Positions 7,894 to 16,430 are shown, numbered from the stretch's first letter. The stretch is 64,000 nucleotides of DNA from Chloroflexota bacterium (GCA_021323855.1 JAJPKE010000035.1:1-64000), one strand, 5' to 3'. Made by a program: numbers and translations. Notes: generated by a model not told the origin, from the sequence alone.

Positions 7894-9057
7894 ATGCAGA
7901 ATGAATCTTCCACCTCGTCCACGCCTTCATTTGTGCCAGGACTCGAACTGAGCCGCCGGTTCTATGAAGAACTCGTGCAGCCAATTATGCGTGAAGCCTT
8001 CCCCAATCTGCCCTATGCCGCCGCATTGATCGGCCAGGGTAGCGAGGTGCTTGGCTTCGATACGCCCCAGTCGCGCGATCATGATTGGGGGGCGCGTCTA
8101 TTCATTTTCTTGCGCGAAGCCGATGCGCAACATGGCGATGAGATCAGCAATCTCCTGAGCCATCTCCTGCCGCCGCGATATCTTGACGCTCCTGTCCACT
8201 TTGATCAGATTCCCAGTGAGCCACGAACCCGTATCATGCTGCGGCCAGTGACCGGCCCCGTCCGGCATCGCGTGATTCCCATTACCCTGCGCAACTTCAC
8301 GCGCATTCAGGCTGGCTGTGACCTGACACAGCCCCTCTCTGTCGCGGACTGGCTCACTATCCCATCCTCTGTGCTTGGCGGATTGATAGCAGGCGCAGTC
8401 TATCACGATAGCGTAGGTGAAGTGACAGCACTACGCCACCAATTCGCCTGGTATCCGCACGATATCTGGCTCTATCTGCTGGCGTCTGGCTGGCAGCGTA
8501 TCGGTGAGGAAGAACACTTGATGCCGCGTGCTGGCGACACGGGCGACGAGCTAGGGTCAGCAATCATTGGCTCGCGGCTGATTCGGGATGTGATACGCCA
8601 GTGCTTTTTGCTGGAGCGCCAATACGCGCCCTATGCAAAATGGCTGGGCACGGCCTTCATGCGCCTGCGCTCTGCACCGGAGATGGCGCCGCTGCTCCAG
8701 CAGGCACAGCAGGCAACAACCTGGCGCGAACGTGAGGCGGCGCTCGCCCGCGCCTATGAACTGCTGGCCCATCTGCAAAATGCGTTGGGTGTGGCAAATC
8801 CTGTATTGCCGGAAACTGTCTCCCACTTTTATGATCGTCCCTATCTGGTGATTCATGGCGCACGTTTCGCAGAGGCGCTGAGGCAGCAGATACGCGACCC
8901 AGAGGTGCAGCGCCTTGCGTCGCGGCATCTAATAGGCAATATTGATCAATGGAACGATAATGTTGGTCTTCTCGGCCTCGAACACGCGCAACTCCGCCGC
9001 GTGTATGAGGATGAGCAGGACGGCGAGGCAGACAAGGCCAGCGAAACGAAGGGATAG
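7894..9057 (+). CDS. DUF4037-type nucleotidyltransferase-like protein
   Basis: The protein has 387 residues. Near the N-terminus LIGQGSEVLGFDTPQSRDHD combines a G-S pattern with two acidic residues, as in DUF4037 proteins related to minimal nucleotidyltransferases. The middle part is alpha-helical with repeated aromatic and arginine residues, and the acidic tail is EDEQDGEADKASE. ATG 7894 gives this start; no strong ribosome binding site is visible. It ends 7 bp before mutM. The substrate cannot be inferred. Confidence 0.7.
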   Translation: MQNESSTSSTPSFVPGLELSRRFYEELVQPIMREAFPNLPYAAALIGQGSEVLGFDTPQSRDHDWGARLFIFLREADAQHGDEISNLLSHLLPPRYLDAPVHFDQIPSEPRTRIMLRPVTGPVRHRVIPITLRNFTRIQAGCDLTQPLSVADWLTIPSSVLGGLIAGAVYHDSVGEVTALRHQFAWYPHDIWLYLLASGWQRIGEEEHLMPRAGDTGDELGSAIIGSRLIRDVIRQCFLLERQYAPYAKWLGTAFMRLRSAPEMAPLLQQAQQATTWREREAALARAYELLAHLQNALGVANPVLPETVSHFYDRPYLVIHGARFAEALRQQIRDPEVQRLASRHLIGNIDQWNDNVGLLGLEHAQLRRVYEDEQDGEADKASETKG

Positions 9058-9064
9058 CGCCTAC

Positions 9065-9949
9065 ATGCCAGAATTACCGGAGGTTGAGCATGTCGCGCGC
9101 CAGTTGCGCGCTGATCTCGTTGGGCGGCGCATCGTGCGCGCCAGCGTCTTCTGGCCGCGTAGTGTCAGCGGGATGACGCCGGATGCCTTCGAGCAGGCGC
9201 TTGGCGGGCGGCTGGTGAAGGAGGTTGGGCGGCGCGGCAAATATCTGCTGGTGACGCTGGACAATGGGCAGGTATTGGTCGTGCATCGCCGCATGTCCGG
9301 CAACCTGATCTTTGCCGATGCGCAGGATGGCGCGTTGTATGTGCGGGTGGCGTTCGCGCTGGATGACGGGCGCTATCTGCTCTATAGCGATCCGCGCAAG
9401 TTCGGGCGGCTGATGCTCGTGCCCTCCGAAAATCTGGCGGATATCTTCACACATCTGGGACCAGAGCCACTGGATGAAGCCTTCACGCCCGCTGTGCTGG
9501 CAAAGCGGCTGGCCGGTGGTAAGCGTTCGATTAAAGCGACACTCCTCGACCAGTCGGTGATTGCGGGAGTGGGCAACATCTACGCCGATGAGGCGCTCTA
9601 CGCCGCGCAGATTCACCCGTTGCGTCCGGCTGACTCGCTCGATGCCGATGAAATCAACCGGCTCCACGCCGCGATACAGAGTGTGCTAGAGAAGGGCATC
9701 GAGCATGGCGGCACGACGTTCGGGCGCTACCGCGACGCCTACAATGAGGCGGGGGGCAATTTCGATCACCTCGTCGTCTACCAGAAGACGGGCCAGCCCT
9801 GCCCGCGCTGTGGCACGCCTATCGAACGTATCACCGTCGCCCAGCGCGGCACCCACTACTGTCCGCATTGCCAGCGTTTGCCGGAAGAGACCTCATCCCC
9901 TAGCCCCTACCCCGCGAGGAGAGGTGCCGCTGGCGAGACGTTTCGCTGA
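9065..9949 (+). CDS. mutM: Formamidopyrimidine-DNA glycosylase (MutM/Fpg)
   Basis: This 294-residue base-excision repair enzyme removes 8-oxoguanine and formamidopyrimidines. ATG 9065 gives the diagnostic MPELPEVE; Pro2 is the catalytic imine-forming residue after Met removal and Glu3 assists. The helix-two-turn-helix part contains LLDQSVIAGVGNIYADEALY. The C-terminal zinc finger is CPRCG...CPHCQ. The frame stays open upstream of 9065, but that part overlaps the preceding gene and is not homologous. The last ~20 residues (SPSPYPARRGAAGETFR) come from a dispersed repeat that overlaps the gene end and supplies its stop. Confidence 0.96.
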   Translation: MPELPEVEHVARQLRADLVGRRIVRASVFWPRSVSGMTPDAFEQALGGRLVKEVGRRGKYLLVTLDNGQVLVVHRRMSGNLIFADAQDGALYVRVAFALDDGRYLLYSDPRKFGRLMLVPSENLADIFTHLGPEPLDEAFTPAVLAKRLAGGKRSIKATLLDQSVIAGVGNIYADEALYAAQIHPLRPADSLDADEINRLHAAIQSVLEKGIEHGGTTFGRYRDAYNEAGGNFDHLVVYQKTGQPCPRCGTPIERITVAQRGTHYCPHCQRLPEETSSPSPYPARRGAAGETFR

Positions 9950-10066
9950 AGGGCATCAGGCTTCTCTCGCATGGGTGAGGAATCGTTGCTCACGTTACCA
10001 CAATCCTTGCCGCACGGTCCCCCTCTCCTCGTAGGAGAGGGGTGGCCGCAGGCCGGGGTGGGGTCA
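9889..10066. repeat. Composite CCTCACCCC-family element
   Basis: The element begins with AGACCTCATCCCC and ends with CGGGGTGGGGTC, imperfect inverted ends. Its right part (about 10010-10066) is nearly the reverse complement of the copy at 13327-13386. Its left part resembles the element at 51150-51289. It overlaps the mutM 3' end. Confidence 0.7.
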
Positions 10067-10074
10067 TTTCTGCT

Positions 10075-10665
10075 CTAATGGCCGTTTCCACCGCCATTGC
10101 CAGGAGTAGCCGTGCCAGTGCTGCCCGCCGTTGGGGTGGGCTTCGCCTGGGGGTTCGGCGTAAAGAACGTCTCTGCGGTATACGTCACACCCTGATAGGT
10201 GACGGAAACCTGCACGATAATCGGCACGCCGGAGGTAGGATCACTCAACTGCAATGGAACAGCCGCGATACCATCAGATCCAGTAGTCCCGGTAAGGGGG
10301 CTCTGGTTGAAAGCAGCGTTTCCGGCAGGAGTAAAGCTTACGATCACATGCAAACCAGGAGCCGGTTTCGGCGGCGTCTGCATTGTGGGGTCCTGGATGC
10401 GACAGATCACATAGATGGTGATGTTATCATTGTTGCCCGGCGAATAGTTTGAGGGCCACGCGCCAACCGTGAAACCGGGGAACGTGGGCGTGGGCGATTG
10501 CTGATTCGGGTCCGGCGTATGAAAGACATTGTTGGCGTTGTTGCCATTGTTGCTGGATGAAGATGTTGCGGGCGCAGCCGGCGCCGCACACGCCACCACT
10601 GCAATGCCAATCAAAAAGAGCGACGTGAAGAGCAACCCCAGCCGCCGCGCTTGTACCCTTATCAC
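10075..10665 (-). CDS. Putative lipoprotein with Ig-like domain
   Basis: The 196-residue protein has a signal sequence whose h-region (LLFTSLFLIGIAVVACA) ends in a lipobox-like VVAC, so Cys26 is the likely lipidation site. Next comes a Ser/Asn-rich linker (SSSSNNGNNANN) and a domain of about 120 residues rich in beta-strand-forming residues (LHVIVSFTP, IIVQVSVTYQGVTY). The tail is Pro/Thr/Gly-rich. The GTG start at 10665 has GGAGG about 9 nt upstream. The function is unknown; surface exposure is inferred. Confidence 0.75.
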   Translation of the reverse strand: MIRVQARRLGLLFTSLFLIGIAVVACAAPAAPATSSSSNNGNNANNVFHTPDPNQQSPTPTFPGFTVGAWPSNYSPGNNDNITIYVICRIQDPTMQTPPKPAPGLHVIVSFTPAGNAAFNQSPLTGTTGSDGIAAVPLQLSDPTSGVPIIVQVSVTYQGVTYTAETFFTPNPQAKPTPTAGSTGTATPGNGGGNGH

Positions 10666-10995
10666 GCTTCCCTACCTCCAAAGACCACACACAACATACT
10701 AACAAACTATTGGCAAGACTGAGAACAGCGCATGGTCCGCTATCTCACAACGTATGACACGCGACATACCCCAATAATTCGACAGCGTATCCTGTGCCAG
10801 TATAGCGAGTATCTGGTTGCGCGGCAAGGCACACCAAGCCAAACGCTGCGCCAATATGGTACGATATCCCATGAAATAAGCACTTGCGGTCTCCTGACGC
10901 GCTGTACTTGCGCCACCTGATTGGGCTATTGATGTAAGCGACTTGTAAAAAACCTACGCAAAGTTACCCAATTTTGCGAATTGGCAGGCGAACAG
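10666..10995. other. Intergenic stretch without a supported gene
   Basis: This divergent gap lies between the lipoprotein gene and larB. A 62-codon plus-strand frame (10732-10920) has no ribosome binding site and an implausible composition, so I leave it out. Apart from lower GC and the larB promoter at its far end I see no structure. Confidence 0.5.
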
Positions 10996-11025
10996 TTGCA
11001 ATCACAGCCCGCGTGCTATTATTAT
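10996..11025 (+). promoter_or_regulatory. Putative promoter for larB
   Basis: TTGCAA (10996-11001), an 18-bp spacer and TATTAT (11020-11025) lie about 110 bp before the larB start. The spacing matches other good promoters in this window. Confidence 0.45.
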
Positions 11026-11132
11026 GTTATTGACAGACCCATGAGTCGCCATACCCTTTTTGGTGTTTTTGCGCGGTCATCTGGGTTTGTTGACCAGGCG
11101 CCATTCCCCGGCGCACGTTTGCGAGGCATGTT

Positions 11133-11900
11133 GTGGACCGAGAGCAGCGAGAACAAAGAGAACAGCGATTTGGCGTGCCCGCCGATCAGCCGTCCCACCC
11201 GAAGGGGCGCGGCGAGTTGGTCAGCGCGCACCTGGATTTCGCACGAGAACATCGCAAGGGCATTCCGGAGGTCATCTTTGCGGAGGTGAAGACGGATGAC
11301 CAGGTGATGGCTATCGTGCGCTCTTTTCTCGACCACAACGGCCATGCAGTGGTCAGCCGCCTGCGCGAGCGCACCGCCAAGCGATTGCTGCGGGAATTCC
11401 CCGGCCTGGTGGATTGGCGACAAGAGGGACGCGCGGCCTCCGTTCATGCGCCAGGATACGTGCGCCCCTCGACGGGCGGACGCATCGGCGTGCTGACGGC
11501 GGGCACCAGCGACGTTCCAGTTGCCGAAGAGGCGCGCCTGATTGCCGAGGAAATGGGGTGTGAGGTGGCCACACTCTACGATGTCGGCGTCGCCGGATTG
11601 CATCGCCTGCTGGACCCACTGCGCGCGCTGGTCGCCAGTGAGATCAGCGCGCTGGTAGTCTGTGCGGGAATGGACGGCGCACTCCCTTCAGTGGTGACGG
11701 GACTGGTTCCCGTTCCTGTGATCGGGGTGCCGACCTCAATCGGCTATGGGGTCGGGGGCAAGGGGCGCGCGGCGTTGCTGGCGATGCTCCAGACCTGCGC
11801 CCCCGGCCTGACGGTCGTCAACATTGACAACGGCATCGGCGCGGGAGCTACCGCCGCGCTGATCGCCAATCGCATCGCTGCTGCACGAGAAACCGAATAG
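11133..11900 (+). CDS. larB: LarB-like pyridinium biscarboxylic acid mononucleotide synthase
   Basis: This 255-residue protein has the AIR-carboxylase-like LarB fold. Known LarB carboxylates and hydrolyses nicotinic acid adenine dinucleotide, the first step to the nickel-pincer cofactor. Visible features are the N-terminal DFAREHRKGIPEVIFAEVK, typical of LarB, and the PurE-like core: GVLTAGTSDVPVAEEA, then VVCAGMDGALPSVVTGL, then GVPTSIGYG and NIDNGIGAG. The GTG start at 11133 has GAGG 6 nt upstream. LarC, LarE and LarA are not in the window, so it is an orphan here. Confidence 0.88.
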   Translation: MDREQREQREQRFGVPADQPSHPKGRGELVSAHLDFAREHRKGIPEVIFAEVKTDDQVMAIVRSFLDHNGHAVVSRLRERTAKRLLREFPGLVDWRQEGRAASVHAPGYVRPSTGGRIGVLTAGTSDVPVAEEARLIAEEMGCEVATLYDVGVAGLHRLLDPLRALVASEISALVVCAGMDGALPSVVTGLVPVPVIGVPTSIGYGVGGKGRAALLAMLQTCAPGLTVVNIDNGIGAGATAALIANRIAAARETE

Positions 11901-12194
11901 GCTGTCGCTTCTCGCTGAGCGGCGGCCTCCTGGCAAATGGGCGGCGATGATGTAGTATGTCGGCAGTATAGGCTTCGTTCGCGGCGGCTACTGCGGCGGC
12001 GAAGCGGGGGCAACGGAAACTGGCAGGGAAATTGCTGAAATTAGCCAGAGATTGGTTGCACGAAGCAACCACTTTGGCATACATCATGCAATATGCCAGG
12101 CAGGTTCCGTTGTATGAGCGGCCCACGATGGGTGGCGCCGTTCGCCAAAAAACCGTACGTGAAGCGGAATCCCATTACAGAGAGGTGAATGACA

Positions 12195-12503
12195 ATGGCA
12201 ACAAGCAAACGTGGACCAGAGCCAGGCTCGCAGAAGGCAAAGCATGGTGGACAGGCCGTTCGTGAGAAGTACGGTCCGGAGTTCTACAGCCGCATCGGTA
12301 AGAAGGGCGGCGAAGCAGTCAAAGAGAAACTCGGACCAGCCTTCTACGCTGAGATCGGCAAGAAAGGTGGGGAGTCCACGAAGCGCCAGCAAGGCCCAGA
12401 ATTCTACAGCCGCATCGGCAAAAAGGGCGGCGAGCGGGGCCGTGGTACGCCGAAGCAGCAGGCATCTGACCGCGCTGCGGCGCAGCAACAGCAGCATCGC
12501 TAG
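12195..12503 (+). CDS. KGG-repeat stress-type protein
   Basis: The 102-residue, highly basic and hydrophilic protein consists of repeats of the form GPEFYSRIGKKGG, GPAFYAEIGKKGG and GPEFYSRIGKKGG, preceded by GSQKAKHGG and followed by a Gln/Ala tail. Proteins with KGG repeats (YciG and fungal con-10-like) are small, disordered and often stress-induced; the molecular role is unsettled. GAGAGGTG lies just upstream, and an ATG at 12189 could also be used. A strong terminator follows. Its direct neighbours do not explain its role. The repeats are near-identical at the nucleotide level too. Confidence 0.8.
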   Translation: MATSKRGPEPGSQKAKHGGQAVREKYGPEFYSRIGKKGGEAVKEKLGPAFYAEIGKKGGESTKRQQGPEFYSRIGKKGGERGRGTPKQQASDRAAAQQQQHR

Positions 12504-12623
12504 CAGTTGCGACGCTTGTGTTCGTGGCCACTCGTGGCCCATTCTCCAGATGCCCAAGAGACCTATTGAGGGCATCGGTGGCGCGGAGTCGAAACAGTTT
12601 TCCTCATTTCGCTCCGCGCCCGT

Positions 12624-12668
12624 TTCCGGTGGCATGTCATTTGCGCATGCCACCGGAATTTTCATCTT
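12624..12668 (+). terminator. Intrinsic terminator after the KGG gene
   Basis: TTCCGGTGGCATG (12624-12636) pairs perfectly with CATGCCACCGGAA (12646-12658) around a 9-nt loop, followed by TTTTCATCTT. The rest of the gap from 12504 to 12930 shows no other clear signal except a TACAAT at 12707, too isolated to call a promoter. Confidence 0.85.
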
Positions 12669-12930
12669 CTGCACTTTTCCCTATAGCGCCTGCCAGAGCA
12701 ATCCTGTACAATAGGCATAGCCCTGATACCGCATAGCTGTTTTCTGGCGCATGCGGTTTATCGAGGTCGTTCAGGCGGCGCGGAATCGGGCAGGCGCACA
12801 TATATTCCCTATCCCTCGCATTTTTCAGGCGCCTATCCGCAGCCTGCGCCGCAGGTATCGTGTGCCGCACTCCTGGCACAATTCGTCAGTCTCCGTGCAG
12901 GTTGCGGCGTTCTCGTGGGAGGCGTCTGTC

Positions 12931-13323
12931 ATGTTTTCTCATCGTAATGCGCACTATTGGCTCTGGTTCCTCGTCTTTGGCGTCATCGCCGGTCTGCTCA
13001 ACTATAAGGCGCACGGCACGCTTGGCTCAGAGGCAATCTGGTTGCTCGTTAGCGGATTGATTGGCATTATCGTCGGAGGAAGGTGGCTCAACGAAGGCAA
13101 ACTGGCCAAGCCGTATGATCTCATCGTCGGCATCATTTTCGCAGCGGTTGGCATCATTGGCATCCTGCTCAACTTTGGACTATTCAACTTGAGCAAAGTT
13201 GGGCTTCCCAGCGGGGTCCTCTCGAACGACTCCCTGATCGGCCTGAGCCTTGCGGTGTTCCCATCCCTGATTCATACCGTTCTCGGCCTCAACTCGATCA
13301 ACCACGGCTTCAAGGCGAAATAA
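12931..13323 (+). CDS. Small four-helix membrane protein
   Basis: I chose ATG 12931 because GGGAGG lies 8 nt upstream; the frame is open further upstream but without support. The 130-residue protein has four hydrophobic stretches: ~9-26 (LWFLVFGVIAGLL), ~38-52 (IWLLVSGLIGIIVGG), ~64-84 (LIVGIIFAAVGIIGILLNFG) and ~97-118. Two short basic loops lie between them. The glycine-zipper-like second and third helices recall GlsB/YeaQ-type small stress membrane proteins, but no diagnostic motif proves this. The gene ends just before a dispersed repeat. Confidence 0.7.
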   Translation: MFSHRNAHYWLWFLVFGVIAGLLNYKAHGTLGSEAIWLLVSGLIGIIVGGRWLNEGKLAKPYDLIVGIIFAAVGIIGILLNFGLFNLSKVGLPSGVLSNDSLIGLSLAVFPSLIHTVLGLNSINHGFKAK

Positions 13324-13326
13324 TCC

Positions 13327-13386
13327 TCAGAGACCTCACCCCGGCCTGCGGCCACCCCTCTCCCACAGGAGAGGGGACCGTGCGGC
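13327..13386. repeat. CCTCACCCC-family repeat, single copy
   Basis: GACCTCACCCCGGCCTGCGG is followed by CCACCCCTCTCC and an inner GGAGAGGGGACCGTGCGGC. This is close to the reverse complement of 10010-10066. Confidence 0.75.
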
Positions 13387-13428
13387 AATTACTTGCTGCT
13401 TTTTGTTGCGCTGCTGTACGGCAAAATC

Positions 13429-13472
13429 AAGAAGCGTTCACGCTCCATGCTACCGGAGCGCGAACGCTTCTT
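13429..13472 (-). terminator. Terminator hairpin, probably bidirectional
   Basis: AAGAAGCGTTCACGCTCC pairs with GGAGCGCGAACGCTTCTT (one mismatch, 8-nt loop). Read on the minus strand it is followed by GATTTT, and it lies just after the stop of the 13488-14222 gene. Confidence 0.8.
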
Positions 13473-13487
13473 AATGGATGGGAGTCC

Positions 13488-14222
13488 CTATTCTCCTGCT
13501 TGCCCTGGCTGGCCGGGACCCGCATTATGGCCGCCTTCCAGCAATGGATAGTGGCCATTGTTGACGGCTTTCGTGACCTGGCTGTAGAGCGCGTTCGACT
13601 GATCTTGCGTTAGATAGCCCTTGCTGACAGCCTGCGCCAACAACGTCTGCACGGCGCTAAGATACGCCTGGTTGACGGCGCTCAGCGAGACATGCTTCGC
13701 CTGGGCGATCTGCGGGATGGTCTGGCCTGCCGCGAGGTCCGCATCGAGCGTCTGCTGTGAGATGCCCAACTTGGGGGCGACGGCGTTCTCGATGCTCAGC
13801 CGTGCACCGGCAAGCAGCGTCTTGAGCGGACCGAAGTTGCCATTGGCGCCATGTTTCGCCATCTGCATAAGCTGGTTCAGGTGTGAGCAGGGCTGCGAGC
13901 TATACTGCTGAAGCGCCTGTTCGAGCATGTTCTTCTGCTGCGAGGAAATCTTGCCATCTTTGGCCATCTGGTTGATGACCGCCTGAAGCGCGGCGCTGTT
14001 GGCGCTTTCCAGCTTGCTCTCGCTCACGCCAAGCTGATTGGCGAGCGTCTGCTCGTAGAGTTGGCAATAGCCGGTGGGGTCGCTGGAATACGTTGCCTGC
14101 GTGGTGTTGGGCGTGTTGCTGGAAGCGAACACCGGAATGCCGCCGCTGAAGATCATGCCGGCGAGGATGCCCGCCAGGAACAGCACAGTGCCGGAAGCGC
14201 CCAAAATGATACGTTTACGCAT
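13488..14222 (-). CDS. Exported or membrane-anchored helical protein, unknown function
   Basis: The start is ATG 14222 (MRKRIILG) with GAGAGG about 10 nt upstream; 18 more upstream codons are open but not needed. The 244-residue protein has an N-terminal signal/anchor (~4-27, ILGASGTVLFLAGILAGMIF). Two similar helical modules follow. Each has an 'LG(V/I)S...L' helix start followed by a 'kG(K/Y)(I/L)(S/T)xxQ' turn: SESKLESA...DGKISSQQ and SQQTLDAD...KGYLTQDQ. Two cysteines (in GYCQLY and QPCSHL) could form a disulfide. The tail is rich in Gly/Pro. Similar two-module secreted proteins of unknown role occur in Chloroflexota and actinobacteria. Confidence 0.7.
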   Translation of the reverse strand: MRKRIILGASGTVLFLAGILAGMIFSGGIPVFASSNTPNTTQATYSSDPTGYCQLYEQTLANQLGVSESKLESANSAALQAVINQMAKDGKISSQQKNMLEQALQQYSSQPCSHLNQLMQMAKHGANGNFGPLKTLLAGARLSIENAVAPKLGISQQTLDADLAAGQTIPQIAQAKHVSLSAVNQAYLSAVQTLLAQAVSKGYLTQDQSNALYSQVTKAVNNGHYPLLEGGHNAGPGQPGQAGE

Positions 14223-14634
14223 GAGGTTGTTTACCTCTCCTTCTTGTCCCTCATAGTGGATCAAACTCGCCACCATGTCAGAGAGAATACGATCATAGGT
14301 TTTGCGCCGTTACAGGCGAATGGATGAATATTCGCCTGTCTATGGCTGTTTTTTGCATGTGGAAGGCACGCCTCGATGTCTCCTACCTGTCCCATACTAC
14401 GCGGTGGCCGGTGGCAAATGCACATCGTGCTGTAAACTCTCTGCAAAACTCCACAAAACGCTGCAAAGCACCACGATGCCGCTCTACCATCCAGGCCAAC
14501 TCCAGTTTATCGCGCTGGCAGGCAAAATTGTTCTGCCAGCTACGCATCGCATAGAGCCTTCGATGGACACTAACCACTTCAACTATAGCCGATATGGGTA
14601 TAATAGAGCAGCGGTCGTTGTGCTGTCAAGATGT
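14223..14634. other. Intergenic stretch with a possible promoter at 14599-14604
   Basis: This divergent gap has no supported gene; longer frames here lack ribosome binding sites. TATAAT at 14599-14604 on the plus strand could be the -10 of the glycosyltransferase gene at 14843, but its -35 region is poor. Confidence 0.4.
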
Positions 14635-14687
14635 GTGGTATCAGTGGTATCAGTGGTAAGTGGTATCAGTGGTATCAGTGGTATCAG
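14635..14687. repeat. Tandem GTGGTATCA-type microsatellite
   Basis: About five copies of a 9-bp unit (TGGTATCAG) with one interruption (GGTAAG). The array is flanked on both sides by TTGTGCTGTC. It lies in the leader region of the GT87-like gene. Confidence 0.8.
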
Positions 14688-14842
14688 ATGTTGTGCTGTC
14701 GGTGTATGCTGTGAGGAGATGCCGGCGGTTTCCGGCCATTTCTGAACAATTCTGAAGTGCTCCCGATTGGCCCATGCCAGGGATGAGGGATGTCTCGCAC
14801 GGGCAACAAAGGGAACCAGCCGTGCAGGAGTAGTGAGTACCC

Positions 14843-16324
14843 ATGCAGCGCGCCTCCGAAACATCAGGGATAGGGGAACCTGCGAAAGATGCCCATGAGG
14901 CCCAGGATACACCTGACAGACGCGAACGCTCGCCCTGGCGCGCATTGCTGCCAACGAGCAGGCGTGACCTGCTGCTGGCGCTGGCGTTTGGGGTAGGCAT
15001 CGCCGCCGTTTGGCTGCATGCCGCCGGGCCGGGCGCTGGCGCAGGCTACGATTTTTTTGGCGCGTATTATACGGCGGGGCGCGATGTAGCCGCTGGCATC
15101 AGCCCGTATCACCAACTGGCGAAGCTTACGACAGATGCGCAATCCGGCGGCGTGCATGGCACCGGCTATGTCTATCCGCCGCTGCTGGCGCTGCTGCTCT
15201 CCCTACCCATCCGGTTGGGATTCGATGCGCGTGGCGTCTGGCTGCTCTGGACACTGCTGACTGTCGCGGTGGTCCTCTGGATGGGTTACGAACTGAATCG
15301 CCATCTACGCGACAGCCGCAGTTGGAGTGGCGCGCTGGCCTTCGCACTGGCCTCGCTCCTTCCCGCCATCGTCATCTATGATCTCTCGCTGGGACAGGCA
15401 GACGTATTGTTGGCGGCGCTGGCGGTTTGCGCTTGCGGACTCTGGCTGCGTGGCAACCGTTGGAGTGCGGGGATTACCCTGGGCGCGGCAATTGCCATCA
15501 AGCCGACGCTGGCGCTGCTGCTGTTGGTCTGGCTGTGGAAGGGCGACTGGCGCACGACGTGGCGGGGCGCTGCTGCGGCGCTGGCGCTGGTCGCCGGACC
15601 GTTTGCGCTGCTCGGTCCCGGCGCGCTGCAACAGTACGTCGCATTCTTCGTCCGCTGGAATGCCTTCAGCGCCAATGCCGATATCATCAACCAGACGCCC
15701 TATGCGTTCCTGCTGCGCGCCTTCACCGCGAACACCGCGACACCGCCGTTGATCGTCGCACCGTGGCTGGTATGGCCGCTACGGCTGGCACTGCTGATTG
15801 GGGCGGCGCTGCTCTGGCTGCGCGCCGTGCCACGGAGACGGGAGAGTCATCTGTTGGAGATGTCATCATGTCTGCTGGCGTTGCCGCTGATTCTGCTGCT
15901 CAGCCCGCTGGCGGAAGATATTCACTTCACGTTGCTGGCTCCTGCGCTGGCGGGGCTGAGTTGGGTGGCGTGGAGAGTCCTCACCCCTGGCTCCCCTTCC
16001 AAAGAAGATGGGAGAGCAGACGTTGCCACGAGACTGGCGGGGTGGGCGCTGTGGGCGGCGCTGCTGGTGAGCTATCTGCCGCGCATGCAGGAACTCATCT
16101 ATCCCAATCATCTCTTTGCGTTTCCGGGGCAGAACGACCCCCATATCGGTCCACTGGTCACGCTGCTGCGGTCGGGTGCGCTCCTCTGGCTGGCGGTGGT
16201 AACGCTGGCGGCGGGACAGGCGGTGGTGCGCGCGGCAAGATGCCCCCACCCTCAGCCCCTCCCTCGTGCGCGGGAGAGGGAAGCCGAAGAGACCTCGCCC
16301 TCAGCCGCTATACATGAGCTATGA
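14843..16324 (+). CDS. GT87-type (DUF2029) polytopic glycosyltransferase
   Basis: The 493-residue membrane protein has about 10-12 hydrophobic segments. After the first helix come GYDFFGAYYTAGRDVAAG and then TGYVYPPLLALLL, the pattern of GT87 polyprenol-phosphate-sugar-dependent (GT-C) enzymes. GQADVLLAAL and AIAIKPTLALLL are further family signatures. It likely adds sugars to a lipid or glycan at the outer face of the membrane. Two dispersed-repeat insertions lie in frame: around residue 380 (VLTPGSPSKEDG) and the C-terminal tail (HPQPLPRARERE onwards). The tail is repeat-encoded and probably not functional. Confidence 0.85.
   Translation: MQRASETSGIGEPAKDAHEAQDTPDRRERSPWRALLPTSRRDLLLALAFGVGIAAVWLHAAGPGAGAGYDFFGAYYTAGRDVAAGISPYHQLAKLTTDAQSGGVHGTGYVYPPLLALLLSLPIRLGFDARGVWLLWTLLTVAVVLWMGYELNRHLRDSRSWSGALAFALASLLPAIVIYDLSLGQADVLLAALAVCACGLWLRGNRWSAGITLGAAIAIKPTLALLLLVWLWKGDWRTTWRGAAAALALVAGPFALLGPGALQQYVAFFVRWNAFSANADIINQTPYAFLLRAFTANTATPPLIVAPWLVWPLRLALLIGAALLWLRAVPRRRESHLLEMSSCLLALPLILLLSPLAEDIHFTLLAPALAGLSWVAWRVLTPGSPSKEDGRADVATRLAGWALWAALLVSYLPRMQELIYPNHLFAFPGQNDPHIGPLVTLLRSGALLWLAVVTLAAGQAVVRAARCPHPQPLPRAREREAEETSPSAAIHEL
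15979..16016. repeat. CCTCACCCC-type insertion inside the GT87 gene
   Basis: CCTCACCCCTGGCTCCCC and the following purine-rich part resemble the intergenic family and are translated in frame without breaking the gene. Confidence 0.5.
16242..16305. repeat. CCTCACCCC-family repeat forming the GT87 C-terminus
   Basis: CCCCCACCCTCAGCCCCTCC, CGTGCGCGGGAGAGGG and a following GACCTCGCCCTCAGCC match the repeat family. It encodes HPQPLPRARERE in the protein tail. Confidence 0.75.
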
Positions 16325-16398
16325 TGCGCACTTATGGCAAGCGCGAGCAGTATTGGCCCTGTGTGTTTCTGCGCGCTACTATTTAGCATGAAACTGGC

Positions 16399-16430
16399 TG
16401 AAGCCCCCTGGACTTTAGACATGGGGAGAT
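16399..16430 (+). mobile_element. IS200/IS605 right-end-like hairpin upstream of tnpB
   Basis: GAAGCCCCCTGGACTTTAG and ACATGGGGAG fold into a CCCC/GGGG hairpin. It resembles the right end after the following tnpB (GAAGCCCCGCCCGTTAGGG). It may be the end of an earlier copy or the left end of this element. The rest of 16325-16539 includes a partial inverted repeat around GTCCACTGGACGAC. Confidence 0.45.

Noticed and set aside
8942..9064. Upstream extension of the mutM frame
   Set aside because: MutM needs Pro2 and Glu3 directly after the start; ATG 9065 gives MPELPEVE.
10732..10920. 62-codon frame in the lipoprotein-larB gap
   Set aside because: Thr/Arg/Cys-rich, no ribosome binding site, no resemblance to known proteins.
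14302..14745. 147-codon frame containing a Val-Ser repeat
   Set aside because: The repeat is the translation of a microsatellite; no ribosome binding site and poor coding character.
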